Source of the DNA: Chamaelirium japonicum
Taxonomy: Eukaryota; Streptophyta; Magnoliopsida; Liliales; Melanthiaceae
NCBI GenBank assembly: GCA_947650365.1
Contig: OX393554.1
Span: 34,875,877-34,939,876 of the forward strand
Length of the DNA: 64,000 nucleotides
Direction: 5' to 3'
Part shown: positions 1 to 15,300 of the stretch, piece by piece
Layout: each line of letters begins with the position of its first letter
How positions within the stretch are numbered: position 1 is the stretch's first letter
Program-made: the position numbers and the translations under genes
Notes under the pieces: generated by a model
The model's database searches: none
Told to the model about the DNA's origin: nothing
What the model saw: the letters and a program-made list of their open reading frames with translations, nothing else

Positions 1-368
1 GATTATCGGCAGCTTCACTCGCGGTTAAGGACCCATGCTGAAAGTGTGGCATTTTATGGGGGAGAAAAGAGAGAAGCATCCCACATCCAACAGAAATTTA
101 ATACTCTTGTTAACCACATGAATCTTGTTCTTCATGATCATTGGTGGTTTGGAATGATTCAAGACTTCCTGTTGAAATACCTCGGTGCTACAGTTGGAGT
201 AGTCCTGATCATTGAGCCTTTTTTTGCTGGCACTCTGAAATCTGATACTTCGACATTAGGAAGAGCAGAAATGTTGAGCAATCTTCGTTATCATACAAGT
301 GTTATAATATCTCTGTTTCAGTCTCTTGGGACACTCTCTATCAGTTCCAGGCGGTTGAATCGTCTCAG
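1..368 (+). CDS. ABCD1: ABCD1 exon: end of transmembrane half 1
   Basis: Open from the first base of the window in frame 1. It begins with the [16 protein letters not shown] region and continues through hydrophobic segments ([34 protein letters not shown]) typical of the last helices of transmembrane half 1. The donor is CAG|GTTAGT at 369, phase 2. An acceptor could lie at or before the left window edge, so this exon may start outside. Confidence 0.9.
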
Positions 369-3300
369 GTTAGTTTCTCCCATTATGTCAATCCTGGAAA
401 CTGGAATGATGCTGGTTTTACATTTTTCTTGCTTCAGTTATTTGAAAACATTTGTAATCTTTTTTTTTTATAACATTCATTTGTAATCTTGTTTCATTTA
501 TTCGAAAACATTTGGAATGATGCCCACTTCAATAGAGCTTCATCTACAGAAATGTTTTTTTATAGCTAAACATTTGTAAATTTATATGCCTCCTCATAAC
601 GTTCATAGCAATCTCCATGCGCCAATTCAACTTTCTACCCAAATAAGCATGAAATCCCGATATTTTTTTGCATTTATGATATTTATATACAATTGACCAT
701 TCAATCGCATCCTATGTTACCTGAGCTCAAATTAGTGTATTGGGGGTGCAGATGTGTGTATAGAGGGGGCAATTAGGATAGAGAAAGAGGATGTCCGTCT
801 GTGGGTTGCACGTTTCGAGAGTCCATCTTTGGGTCCAATGATTTGCCACATCATCAATGGCTTAAGTCATGCCCATCTAGCCGTGGGATCGAGTTCTTAT
901 CTCTACCTTACTAGCCACTTATTCTTTAAAATAAAAGTTAAAACACACCCGAGGTAGCCCGAAATAATCTGAAAGCCACTTGCATCCGATTTTGGACATC
1001 GCCCACAATTGAAGGCATGAAGCAATGTTCTTTAACTAATAATAAATATGAAAATGGTCTAAAACAACATAAAATGGCCCAATATTTTAAAAAGCGCTAG
1101 GCAGACCTAATGCGGTGAGGGAGTTTCGAGGTGGACGACGGACGCCTAGGCAGGCGCTCGAAGATTTAGGTACAAGAAGTTTCAAAGAATATTTTATTTT
1201 AGAATTTATATATCTACTATGTTTCCATTGTCATCATTCTTTTAGGAATTCACAATGGTCCATGGGTGCTGCTATCATTATTCTTTTAGGTAATTATGGT
1301 GGGCCAAGGGAGCCACGATATAGTAGCAACACAGTAATGTGCTAGTTAAAAAAGAAAAAAGAGAAGATAAAACTAAAGAATATGAAGAAGCAGAAGAAGG
1401 GAGAAAGAAAACTTATAATGATAGTATCCGACTGTCACATTGATGGTCTTTCTCCTTTGGATGTCGACGAAAGCAGTCCCAACTTAGACGGTGCGGTCTA
1501 AGGCCCAAAACGCCTAGGCGGACGCCCGAACCGCTTTTTGGAACAGTGAAATGGCCTAAAAATTGAAGTAAATGCATGAAAAAAAACTACTACTTTAAAT
1601 GTTTTCATGACGATGTTGTAATGATCACTGTTCTAAAAAGCGGTTTGAGCGCCTGCCTAGGTTTTTTTGGCATTCAATCGCATCGCCCAAGTTGGGACCG
1701 CTTTCCTCGGCGTCCAAAGGAGAAACGCCATTGATGTGATCGTCAGATGCAGTCACTATAAGTTTTCTTTTTCCTTTCTTCAACTTCTTCATACTCCCAA
1801 AAGAAGGATGACAATGAAAACATAGTAGATATGTAAATTCTATAGTAAAATGTTCTATGACCTTGATCTCTGAGCCACCCGCTTAGGCGTCTGCCTTCTG
1901 CCTTAGTGCCTTGGAAGTCTCCCACCGCATTAGGTTTGCCTAACACTTTAAAACATTGGTGATAATCTGGTGATGCAGATCAGGCTGCATCTCACACTAA
2001 TATCAGCCAGAGCTTTCAGCTGCTTTGTTCATATACCCAACTTCTCTTATTTCAGTTTCTCCTAATCCAACTTTGCATCCTGTTCCAATCGAAGGAGCAA
2101 TATTTTTAATACCTTTACCTGTCCAACATGTTCCTCTGATTGCTACATTCATATGCATCACAGACGTGGTGTACATAATAATTTGGACTCTTTACCATAT
2201 ATATCTTTAAATTGAAGACATTAGAAGAAAGAAGGGAATAAGAGAGCAAGTGAGACAAGTTTTGCTGGAGGGAAGGATGCTTTAGTTGATCACATTCGAG
2301 GTGGCACATGAATCACATGATATGAGCGTGGTAAGAGAACTTGATTTTGCCGACGAGTTTGAGAGCCACTAACGTGCTTCTTTGTCAGATTTGTAACTTG
2401 TTCTGCTGTATAATATGGTGCCATTGTTTAGGCTTTATGTTCCAATTGATATTTCTCTTCTTATTTGTATTTTTTGATAGTCATATCCTCTTCCATCTTC
2501 ATTCTCGCTTCCTTTTACTTACTAATGTTTGAATTATTTCTACTACTAATGTTTAAAAGCATGTGACAGATATTGCATTTGTAGTCATATAAAATTTGCT
2601 GATGCATATTAAATTTGTGAAGTGCCCTATTAAAGTGTAAAATTTTCTTTCTATTCTTTTTTTTTTTAGAGTTTTCTCAACGCATACATCTTGATATGTG
2701 AACTTGTGCTACATTCTTTGGAGATGTTCGTTTATGATGGTGTTTTCTTGTTACAGTGGCTATGCAGACCGTATCCATGAGCTGATGGTTGTATCAAGAG
2801 AGCTGTCTGCTAGACATGACAAGTCATCAATTCAGAATAGCACACGCAGGAATTATATTAGTGAAGCAAGTTATATTGAGTTTGCAGGTGTCAAGGTAGT
2901 TCGAATTCATAGCAACATTATACAATGGTTTTCAGTTGTGTTATGTAGTATTTGTCTTCTTGATACTGATAATAAGTGCTTCCAGGTAGTTACACCAACA
3001 GGACATGTATTGGTGGATGACTTGAGTCTTATAGTGGAATCTGGTTCTAATCTTTTGATTACAGGTAATTTATGGAATTTTCTTTTCTATATGACATTTG
3101 ACTTTTTTATTGAACCAATGACAACAAGGTTGTCATGATGAACTGTTATATTAAATACTAGGTTCTAACCCTATTAGATAAATTTGTTTCTTGCAAGATT
3201 TATGAATAAACTATTAAGTTTTTTATTTACTTTTCTTTTGACATGCGTTTTTAAGTGTTTGAATTTTTTTCTTAGAAGTAATTTTTATGTTTAGATTTCA

Positions 3301-6300
3301 GGTAGTTGCATCCATTCTACACATGCATGTAGAATGTAAATGGAGAATCATCTTAAATAGTTGGTGTGCGTGATGACTTCTCATGATTAGAATGATTGAG
3401 TGATGTATATTATGTTGTTGGCTGACATGCTACTCACGAAGAAATCACTGCATAGAAGATTAGAACTCCCTTATGAAACTATAGCACTCATGGAGCCTAT
3501 TGTTAGAAGCTTTTGCATTGAACCACTTAATACCAAAACTTAAAACACTGCTGTCATTTTTGGCTAATACTTTATTGTGGAGATATTACAACACTCTAGA
3601 AGCATGCAATTTGGATCCTCTAAGCTAGCAGGTTACTACTGTCTTCTATAAGCCTTAACCATTTTACTTTAGGCTTGCAAATGTAGGGCATTGGTTGTGT
3701 CTTTAAAAGAATACACTCCAGATCTATAACTAATGACTTCTACCATACTTGGTTTAGTTTTCAAGCATTGGAACTTGCTTCTTTTGCCTATTGTCTAGAG
3801 GAAGATTTTCAAAACATATGATAGATTCAAACTCAAATTTTCTTATACAATATTAGATTTATCTTAAGTTTTTTTTTGCAATAATTCTTGATGGTAGAGA
3901 AATAAACCAGTGTGTTTCGCGGCTTTCACCTTTTATTTTAGGGGGACTTAGCAGTTGGTCCCCCAACATAGACTCTCTTTAGTGCTAAGGACATCCAAAA
4001 AATTGTTTAAGCTGCACTCCCTCCGCAAAAAACGAAATAGTGTCAGCCACATTTAACCGCCTCATTATTTAGAAAATCCATCGATACCCATCATATTTTC
4101 TTTAAATTGCAAAGGCTGCCATCAACTAAATTTGAGCAAATATAACACTATGCACTGTTGCAAACGTTATTATTTATTAACAAAAATTTTGTATTTACTA
4201 TAGAGAAATCAATTTTTTTTGAAAAATTCATTTTAAAATTTTCATATTTTTGCTACAATGAAATCGCTGAATGAAATGTTACTCTTTAATAACGAAATGT
4301 TACTCTTTATAAAGAGTAACATTTCAGCTAATAAAGAATAACATTTGCTATAGTGTAATCATTGTAGCATTTTTTTTTTGATAAAACTCTCGTTGAAAAA
4401 AAAGCTATATTGAAATCACTGTAGCAAATGTTACTCTTTAATAACGAAATATTACTCTTTATAAAGAGTAACATTTCAGGTAATAAACTGTAGCATTTGC
4501 TACAATGTAATCACTGCCGCATTTTTTTTTAGAAATCATTGTAGCAAATGTCACTCTTTAATAACGAAATGTTACTCTTTATAAAGAGTAACATTTTGGT
4601 ATAGTGACATTTGATACAGTGAAATCTCTATATTATTATTTTTTTAAAACCTTGTTTTTCTAAAAAAATTAGCTACAGTGGCATCAGTGTTGCAATGTTT
4701 TTTGACGATGAATAACATTTTGTATAAGAAGAAGGATATAGAAGGAAGGGTTAATTTGGTCTTTTTCCAAAAGTTTATTAGACGTAAAAAACTCTGATCG
4801 CTATGCATATTCCCCACGTGCCTTTATGATAAACTACAGTTAAATAAAACCTATAGCACAGGGACCACAACTACAAGCAATTATTTCGGTGTCCCTACAC
4901 TAAACCGATCTGTTTAACTAGGACTTAAGGCACATTAGCTTAAGGTAAAGTTGGCAGTTCTTTCTGTTGGGAAACTTTTATTCTCTACATGGATTCAAAT
5001 AATGGTGTCTTCACGCCTTGCCTATGTTTAACATCACAAGCCAGAGGGATCTTTTAAGTATAGGAAGGATATAGGCGTTGAAGATTTTAGATGATATTGT
5101 GTTAGTTTGCATTGGTAGTGGTGATGATGCTGGAACCAAGAAGGTTATGTAATAAGTGAAGTTTGATTTGGTGTTGTATAGCCGCTAAATGGTTTTCACA
5201 TGAAGATATTGTTGAAAGTTTATGAAAATACTCAAAATAGCACAAAAAATTGTTAAGGGTTAAGTGTGTTTGTTTATAATGAAGGGTCCAATTATCTAAC
5301 CAAAGGTTCTATAATGAACAAGAAAAAAAGCATTGCAATTAGTAGATAGGGCTACATATAAAGGCCCCCACAAAAATTTGGTGAGGCTTTGTCTATAATG
5401 AACGCTGCAATTGTCTGACTAAAGGTATCGCTAACAAACAAGAAAAACATTGCAAAAGGTTGGTAGGGCAACATATAAAGGTCCCCATCGACTCCTAGTT
5501 GAGAACAACTAGATTCCTCCTTATCTTCCTTGGTAATATGATAAAACACTACTTAATAGCCCTCCCGCCCCAACTAGACTCTCCTTTTTAAGAACTTATT
5601 CAATTCCAGTCAAGCTTTCTATATCCAAAAGGACTTCTGATAAAGCTAAATTTTAACAAAAATTATAACTTCAAATGTACTACACTACTACCAAGTTACA
5701 TGTTCCATACTTCTAATGATGATCTATATATGTATTTTATTTCACTATAAATGGGATTTGTATGATTGGTTGGATCATTCATGAACTACAAATGTGATTT
5801 ATTTAAATGTTCCTTATGCACTCTCCTAGCTTCCAAGACTCGAGCAAGATGAGATTTATACCAAAACACAAAATATCATTATTATTCCTTCGATATATAT
5901 ATTTCTTTTCCCATTTCTTAATATCGTCCACAATTCCTAGTGAAGTATCTAATGCCTTTAGGTAAAAGATAATGGATGTTGTTTCTTTTCAGCTACTTGG
6001 ATTATAATTTGTGGCACATATATGGATGCAATTCCCTCTATCAAACCTTGTCTTCTACGCCCTTTGTCTAGTATTTTTCCTTGTCTGAGGGAACATGGAC
6101 TTAGATTGTCTTCTACACCTTAGAATTCTATTTCCCCCATGACTTTTCGCATTGAATCCCATCTCCCTCACGGTACTTATCGCCTTCATGTTCACTTTCC
6201 CTCTCTCACATGACTATTTTCCCTTTCCTATGTTCACTTTCCCTTAGGTGTGCCTATCCTCAATGCAATATTTTACTGGGTTCTTATTTTTTTGATTTGA

Positions 6301-9300
6301 TCAACTACAGGATAAATGGCTGGATTTCAGTGATGGTTTGTGGAAAGTTTGCAATCAAACCTAGGTGAAGATTGGGATGAAGGCTTCGTACCCAATGATA
6401 TGAGCTATTTAGATGTCGTCGGATCATGGTTGATTGGCATGCAAAGGTAGCATTGGCAATTATGGCTAACCCATAAGCTCTGATGCTATGATAAATTGAG
6501 AATTCATTGAAACATGCGTCATTGGGCCGTAAAGCCCAATTTGTGTAATACTATAATGAGGCTACACCACACATCTAAGTTGTATATAAGCTAGTACATG
6601 AAATATGTAGACTCTTACAAACGGGATGAAGTAATACATGTATATCCATTTGTACACTAAATACCACCACACTATTTTTCTGATATGCGTACCATCTAAA
6701 TTCTTTTCCTTCTATGCAAAAATTGAATCACTGAATTTCTCTTGTTGTTTGATAGAACAATTCTTCTCTTTCTTCTCTGTAAACATAAATACTTTGATTT
6801 TAGTAGAATAAATAATTTAGTTTTTTTCTTTTTAGCTGTATCCAAAAGCCTTTATTAAACTGCTGATTATCTTCAACTTCTGATACAGATAATTTTTTGA
6901 GTGGTCAACTGCACTGTTTAAACAAGCCAATCAATGTTCATTTACAGGCTTGTTAAGTTATGGAAAACTAAATCTTGCATTCACCCAAAGTAGTTTTGTA
7001 TGTAAGGGACTTCTTATGTTAATAAATGTGCTAAAATAACCACGCAAGTGCTCCGAATTGTTCTTGAATGCTCATCTTATATTCACTGTTTCTTATTCAG
7101 GTCCAAATGGAAGTGGGAAAAGCTCCCTCTTCCGCGTTCTTGGAGGCCTATGGCCACTGGTATCTGGCCACATTGTTAAGCCTGGGGTTGGTTCTGATCT
7201 CAATAAGGAGATTTTCTATGTACCACAACGACCATATACGGCTGTTGGAACACTTCGTGATCAATTAATCTATCCTCTTACAGCAGAGCAGGAGACTGAA
7301 CCGCTTACCTACAGCGGAATGGTTGAGCTGTTAAAAAATGTAATATTTTGCAGACCCTTAATTAGTTACTCACTTACTCTTCACATCTCCTGTTATCTGG
7401 TCACTTATCTTTTCTCGTGATGATAAATTATCTGAAATTGCTCCGTGTTTCACAAAGTATTGAGAAAAGCTATCAAAACATAGTTTTAATTGGCAGGTTG
7501 ACCTCGAGTACTTACTGGATCGCTATCCCTTGGAAAAGGAAGTAAACTGGGGTGATGAACTTTCTCTTGGTGAGCAACAGAGGCTGGGAATGGCCAGATT
7601 ATTCTATCATAAGCCTAGATTTGCTATTCTTGACGAGTGTACGAGTGCTGTTACAACCGACATGGAGGAACGTTTCTGTGCTAAGGTTCGAGCAATGGGG
7701 ACGTCATGTATTACTATATCACACCGCCCTGCATTAGTCGCATTTCACGATATAGTTTTGTCCTTAGATGGGGAAGGAGGGTGGAGTGTTCAGTACAAAA
7801 GGTTATGATACTTGCCCTATTTGGATTCTTTGAATTATCTAAATTATAACTCCAGATATTTTAAAGTTATACATGTGTAATGCAGGGATAATTCATCACT
7901 GCCTATTGAAGCTGGTCCCAATCCGTTAAGATCATCGGAAACTGATCGTCAAAGTGATGCACTAACTGTGCAACGAGCTTTTGCTACCACTGGAAAGGTT
8001 GGAGGCTTCTTATATTTATCTCTTCCCTTTCCTTGAATTTGTACTGTAAACTTGCATATTTCATTCTTCTCTTTGGTGATAGCCTATACGTTGCAGGGAA
8101 ATATCTCAAAAACCAATGTGCATTCTTATTCAAGAGAGGTGATTGCATCATCTCGTGAAATAGAGCACAAAGTTCCATTGCCCATTGTTCCCCAATTACA
8201 AACTGCTCCAAAAACATTGCCTCTAAGAGTGTCTGCAATGTTTAATGTACTGGTAAGGTTCGCCACCTAGAGTGTTAATTGAAACTATTTTACTTGTTCA
8301 TTAAGAGATCGATAGGGTTCTTTCGTTTCTTACGTTCATATCTGTTATTTTGTTGAAGAATAGCTGCATTGATTGATCACATAAAGATAGACAAAATTGA
8401 ACAGTTCAACACAAAAATGTTACCAAAGAATATTCAATTTATCATATCTTTGAGAAATATTTTGAAGTTGGTACTTCATTGACATGATCTGCAAAAATCT
8501 AAGTCAAGGCACAAAAAATCAAAATATTTCATGATATATCACGAATTATTTCCTTTTTACCGAGGGACCGAAACGAAATATCTCACACAATCTCGTTTGG
8601 TTTGAAAACTGCAATCATATCGTTGTTTATCGAGCGGAATATTCTCCAGGGTGATATTTCACGATGTATCGGTAAATACCGAACATGGGGCAACAGAAAA
8701 AGACGTGCCAACAGAGATTCCCATGGGCCCTGTCGGTAGATAGCGAAATTTATTGTGAAATTTCTATAAATTCTGAATCTGCTTATTTAATAGGACGGTG
8801 GTAGTGTCATTTCTCTTAATACTCTACAACCTGTGGGTATGTATTTAGTCCTATGCTATCAAAATCGGGACTAGTCGGCGACTAGTCCTTAGGCGATATT
8901 TTACCGACTGAGTAATTCATATTCTTTCATAGCTAGGCGGAATCCCGACTAGACTCGACTAGTCTCCGATTAGTGATTGGGACTAGTCCCCAGGCGGCAT
9001 TCTGCAAATAATTTTTTATTTTTTTGCAAGGAATCTTTGCAAGCAATTTTGTTTGGATTTTTTTGCATTGCCTCGAAGTCTTGAGTCGCAACTATGGCTC
9101 TTTCCTATAATCATCTGTTGAGAATCTGAGATAATAATGTAGAAAAATAATTATTGTTTATTTGTTGATATCCATATAACCCTATAATCAAAATTGGGGT
9201 TGTTCACAGATTAAACATCATCAAACAAATATTGTGATGAATTCTTAGTTCTGAGTCTTCTGACATGGGCATGAAACGAATTCAACTGTGTTCTATTACT

Positions 9301-12300
9301 TATGTATTTATATCCATACTGTAAAGTGTGAAGACATGTATTGTTATTGACCGACTAATATCATATACTTATTGACATTTATGCTAGTTCATATATCATA
9401 TATGTTTAGGGAGGGAGGAGGGATTAGAATAAGTTTTGGCCGATTAGTCACGACTAGTCGTAGTTAGCCCTTGACCGACTAGGGGCCGACTACCTACTTT
9501 GACTACATAGGTATTTACGTTGCTTTGGGGGATGTGGGTGGTGGCATAATATTGCTTTAGTTCTTGGCATATATTATAGTGGGTTTACATACAAAATACA
9601 TCACTTAATCAATACTTTTATTATTTCATTTTTTTAGACTGTTTTGCATAAGCTCAACATGCATTAATACTTGCTATGAGAATCTTTACACCCCGAGATG
9701 GGGTAGAAATTTTCTCTAAGTGTTCCAAAGTGTGTATCTCTACTTGATTTATGACTATCCAAACTTTCATTGAAAATTTTCATAAAAAATCAATATTTCC
9801 ACCATTTCTATAAAACTGCAATATTTCCACACTGTCAAAATATTTCCATATCCTGGAGTGTCAAAATATTGGTCTAAATCAAAATTTTGAATCATGATCT
9901 GATCATTATTTATTTGCACATTGTCTTTGGTTATTTCTTTTTCAGGTCCCGACATTGCTCGATGGACAGGGTGCCCAATTATTAGCCGTTGCTTTACTTG
10001 TCATGTCTAGGACATGGATCTCAGATCGCATAGCTTCTTTAAATGGTATATTAATTTTTTTTGGAAGTTTATGCATGAAAGAAACAAGTGAATCACTTCT
10101 TATTACAATGTATTGACTCGAACAGGAACCAGTGTAAAGTATGTGTTGGAGCAGGATAAGGCAGCCTTTATTCGATTGACCGGTATTAGTGTTCTTCAAA
10201 GTGCTGCGTCATCTATAGTTGCACCATCTCTGAGGTATATGCTCTCTTTTTATTTAGAAGAAGTTTGACTACCCACAGTATACTGCTTTAGCTGATATTT
10301 TTCTTAAAGAATACTTTTTAAATTGTTCACCGCCTATCCAGCATACTGTTTATGAACCATTTTTAGAATTTTTCTTACTACACATACTGATTTAGGCGCA
10401 TAAGCATGTGGGATGCATGCTGTAAACATATATACACATTTCATGTGTATTATTAGTGCTGTCGATAAGCCCCAGTGAACACAGCTTTGTGTAGTTCATA
10501 GCCATAGAGTTCTGATCTTAGCTCAAGGTTAAGCATTTACTCTTGCTTAAGTCAGGCTCAATTAACTTGCTATCAGCTCTAGTATTTTCGGAGATCATTG
10601 CTCATTTTTTATTGAAATTAGGCATATTCAATAATTTTAAGCATTTCTTGGAACCATTGGATGTGTTTGAGCCTTTAGATAGCTTGACAATGGAGATATA
10701 CGTGTTGAGAAGGATGTTCAGGCCATGAGAAGTATATAAATATTGCAGATATAGTTTATGAAGTTTATGTGTGAAAGAAACAAGTGAATCACTTCTTATT
10801 ACAATGTATTGACTCGTACAGGAACCAGTATAAACTATATAGTATGTGTTGGAGCAGGATAAGGCAGTCTTTATTCGATTAACCGGTATTAGTGTTCTTG
10901 AAAGTGCTGCATCATCTATAGTTGCACCGTCTCTAAGGTATATAAAGAATCAGAGCATAGTGAATAGACATGATTACACTTGATTCCTTCATACTCAAAT
11001 ATTTGCAGTTTTAGTCCTTCCATCAAAATCGCATCCCCAATCGGTCTTCGGTATATCCTTGAAACATTGTCAACCCATAACTTACGTTGTTGTGGTCACC
11101 AAGACCCTACAATTGATTAGATATAGAAAGAGCAAATTGCAAGTCTGTTCATAATTAAAATAATTATGTTTAAAGTTTTGTAAAACCTTTGAGAAAACCA
11201 ATTACCCATGCACCCTCTAATACCAGGATTTTTGTGAGGTCAATCTTCTATCCCAACACGGGTGTATGGTGGTGGACTCCTTGTCCGACACTTAAATCCT
11301 ATTGAATACAAACATTAACTACCTAGTGTGGTCCACTAGAAGCACCCTCCGTACCATGGTTCTCCTAAAGCACTCGAAATTATGCATGAGTATGATGTGT
11401 TGCCTATACTAGGGCTAGCTTATTCCGTATGATGTGTGTACCTGCAGTTCCATTTCTGCTGAGGACACCACCGGCCCAGTTCGATCTGACATTACATGGG
11501 TGTACTCACGCAGGAGGAGAACAATCCATGTAATGGGGATTTGCCTTTGAGACACATGGGAGATGTTGGGCCAACTTTACTAAACCCCCGTCTTGTTATG
11601 CGTCTTATTTATTAGGATTTCTTTTGCATTTAGGAATAATTAATGGTTAAATTTCTGGTTTTATACAAACCCAACTCATGAGGGTGTTTTTTTTTTCTTT
11701 TTGTGCTTTTGGTCATTAGGGTTTTGTTAGAGGCTCTATATTAACTCTTGTAGGCCCCTCTGTTACCAAAATCTCCTATTTTTGGAATAAATCTAGATTA
11801 AAACACGACTTATTCAGTAAACGTTCACTACACGACTCTTTCTTGATTTTTTGAAAAAGTCACGTTTTTCGCGTTTTAATCCTGATTTACGCGTTTTAGT
11901 CGCAATTTATTGCGTTTTAATCCCGCCATGTATTGCTCAGAAAACCTATTGTAACATCTATATATAAATATGTTCTAAAATTCTAATGTTTGTTTCCCGA
12001 CTCTTTCCCGATCTTTCCGACTTTTTCTCGATTTTTCCGACTTCTCCCCTATTTGATTTGTTCCCGACTTCCAACTTGGTAACTATGTTGTAGCCATCAT
12101 TATCATTATCGAATGAATGAATGAAAATTGAGAGCAAAGTTTTTAGCAGTGTTGTCAAGGTGTCGCCTAGGCTTTTTCGGGTGGCCTATATAAAAAAGGT
12201 TTTTTTTTTCTCTTCTTTTTTTTTTTTTCCTTTTCAATGTACGTATGATCCACATACTTAACTATCATTTTCTATGTCTTTCTTCTTACATATCTATCTG

Positions 12301-15300
12301 TCTCTTAAGTTACAGTTTGTATCATTTTCATTTTAGTAGGGTTAATGTTATTGTTTGCTTCTGAATTTTTTCTCTCTTTGAATTATCTTTCTATATACAT
12401 GTGATTTATCTTCTTTAGTGCTTCTATTTCTCCAATTTTAGCGTTGTGCTAAATTTTTATGATTTATTTATTATGCTTGATTTGTTTCATAATGAATGTT
12501 AGGGACTTAGGATTTTTAATTTCTAAATTCGAGATTATAACTTTTTAATACTAACATAATTTGATTTCATTGATTGTTACATGTTGATAATGTATGACAT
12601 ATATGATTTTACGTATTCGCATTTCAGTGATTTAGCATGACAATGATTACATGAATATTCTTTTTGGATAAGAATGTTTGATTTCGATTTTTGATTAATT
12701 TCGATTTTTGATTAATTTCATATGAAGTTGTTGATGGTATTATACTTATTATTTGTTCAAATTCAAATATTATCCCAAATATGTAAATTTAAAATTTTTA
12801 AGAAAATATCGTCTAGGCCTTGCCTAGGTAGGCCGGACAACACTGGTTTTTAGTGCTCTTTGACCACCTTGACAACACTGGTTTTTAGTGTTCTTTGAGA
12901 AGAGTCGTCATTTTGAGTGGAGAGACTTCGGGCCTTGTGCCAAAATCTTTGTTTGTGATCTTGACGATGGGAAGGAAGACGACGACAGCGGTGAGGAAGA
13001 AAATGACGACGATGATGTACCCACGACCATGCATGATATCACCTCGAGCCGCTGGCCCTGTCCGGACAACCCTCACTAAGTCTCGGTCCCACTTGGCCCG
13101 ACTCGGCGTGAGCCCCAGACAGCCTGCGGCACCTGTCAGCCCGTTTGCGAAGCCACTGACCAGACCCATTCACGAAGTCGCCATCCCTGCCCGATTTGGC
13201 CGTAAAGCCGTCAGCCCCTCCCCGACTTGCAAGTTCACTCTCTAGCACAAACTTGCGCCAGAGAGTTTCCACTGCCTACCACCTTCAGAAAGATGGCCAA
13301 ACCGAGGTGATTAACCGTAGCCTAGGAAGTCTCTTGAGGTGTTTGTTAGGGAACATATGAAAAATTGGGACTTCTTCCCACGACTAAGTTTACATTTAAT
13401 AATTCTGTCAACCGAACAAGTATGAGTTCATTTTGGTTTGACAACGGTTTTTGTTTGAAGAAGCATATCGACTTGATTTCCATGGCATCACATCATGTAG
13501 TCTCTGAGTCTGTAGATGCATATGCGTAACTCATTCATGATTTGCATTGGAAGATGAGTAAGAAAATCGATTCCAATAATAATAGATATAAAGTTATGGC
13601 TGATGCATATTGGCGTTATAAAGAATCAAAGAAAGTGACTATATTATGATTAGAATTAGGCCTGAGAGATTCCCATCGGGAACTTTGAAGAAACTGTAAG
13701 CAAGGTTCGAAATCTCCATTTCGGTGGAAATTTCGACCTTCTGGATATGGAAATATTTCGACAGTGTGGAAATATTGCAATTTTGTAGAAATGGTGGAAA
13801 TATTGATTTTTTGATGGAATTTTCTAATGAAACTCCGGATAGTCATAAACCAAGTATAGATACACACTTTCGAACACTCAAATAATATGTGTACCCTATC
13901 TAGGGGTGTAGAGCTTCACATAACATGTATTCAATGTATTAAGTCTGTGAGTCTTGTGCAATATTATTTATTTTGGTTTTGAAATATATTTTTCAAATGT
14001 TTTTTAATCTTTTTTTTGGATAAAAATATTTTTGAAATAAAGATTAGTTGATTGTTAAAATAATGTTTCAAACGATTTTGAAAGCGGACTTAAAACAAGA
14101 AAGTTATGCAAATTTGAAATTGTGCAAAAATTATGCTGAAATGTGAAACACTGTTTTTTTACTAAGTCTGAAAAAAAGAGTTTTTATATAGAAAAGTTTT
14201 TATTCATTCAAAATTTCCTAAGACGGACCATGGTTTTCTAGATGTACTCGTACTTCTACATCTTGTGGAATTTTTTGAGCTAAAAAGGAGTTGATTTAAT
14301 CACTTTTCTCACCATGTAGATTTTATAAAAATCCATAAAAACTGTTTTCTCCTACTAAAATTGAAAGTTTACTTTTTGATTCCTATGTTTTTTTGATTTT
14401 TTTGATATTTTTATTGAAATCAAATGGGGGGGGGGTATTTGCTTATTTACATATAATAACTTAAAGTAAATGTTATTATATGTAAATAAGCTGCTGAGAA
14501 CCAGGCCCCCTAGTCCCCTTTTATAACCAGTCAGTCACAGAATTTCGGATATATTTCGCGAAATTTTTAAAAATTTTCGCAAAATTTCGACAAAATATCG
14601 CGATATTTCGTGGAGATGGAAATATTTCGTGGAAATATCGCGATATTTCACAAAATCACTCGATATTTTGACATTTTCAGTTTTGCTCGAGATTGCAAGT
14701 GCTATTTCGTATCGGGTTTTTATTTTTCCGATATATTTCGCGAAATATATCGATTTTTTGTTCCTTGACTGTAAGCATGTAGTGCTAGACAGTAGACCCT
14801 TCAGAATCTTGAAGAAGATATGACCGAGTGCATATGTTTTGGAATTACCCGAGGGTTATGGGATCAGTGTGACTTTCAATATTGGGGACTTAGAGCAGTG
14901 ATTCCTGAGAACCCTTTTCTTGAGCCTACCTTTGATCTAGAGCCTACTAGTGACCATGAACCTTTAGCTTTACCACTACCTCGGTTGAAACATACCTGCG
15001 AAAAGATTGATCAGATCCTTGATAAGCAGGTAGTTTCTACCAGCAATCAAGGTTTAAAATCACGGTATCGGTCGGCCCCGAACCGGTATGTACCGGTACC
15101 GGCCGATACGAACCGATACCAGTTGAGGAAAAAAACCAAAAAAAAAAAAAATTTAACCTGTTGGTACCAGCCTGAACCTGCCGATACGGACCGGTACGTA
15201 CCGGTACGGGACAGGTATCGGGATCAGATGCAGTATCGGTCTCGAACCGGCCAAAACCGGTACGTACCTGCCGGTACGTACCGGTATCGGTCAAGATTTA

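Noticed and set aside
2025..2532. Small intron frames (61-63 residues) with hydrophobic stretches
   Set aside because: AT-rich intron composition gives Phe/Ile/Leu runs. No homology, no splice linkage to ABCD1.
6160..6200. CTCCCTCACGGTACTT, resembling a reverse-strand stretch of large-subunit rRNA
   Set aside because: Only about 16 bases match from memory and the flanks do not continue into rRNA sequence. Probably chance.
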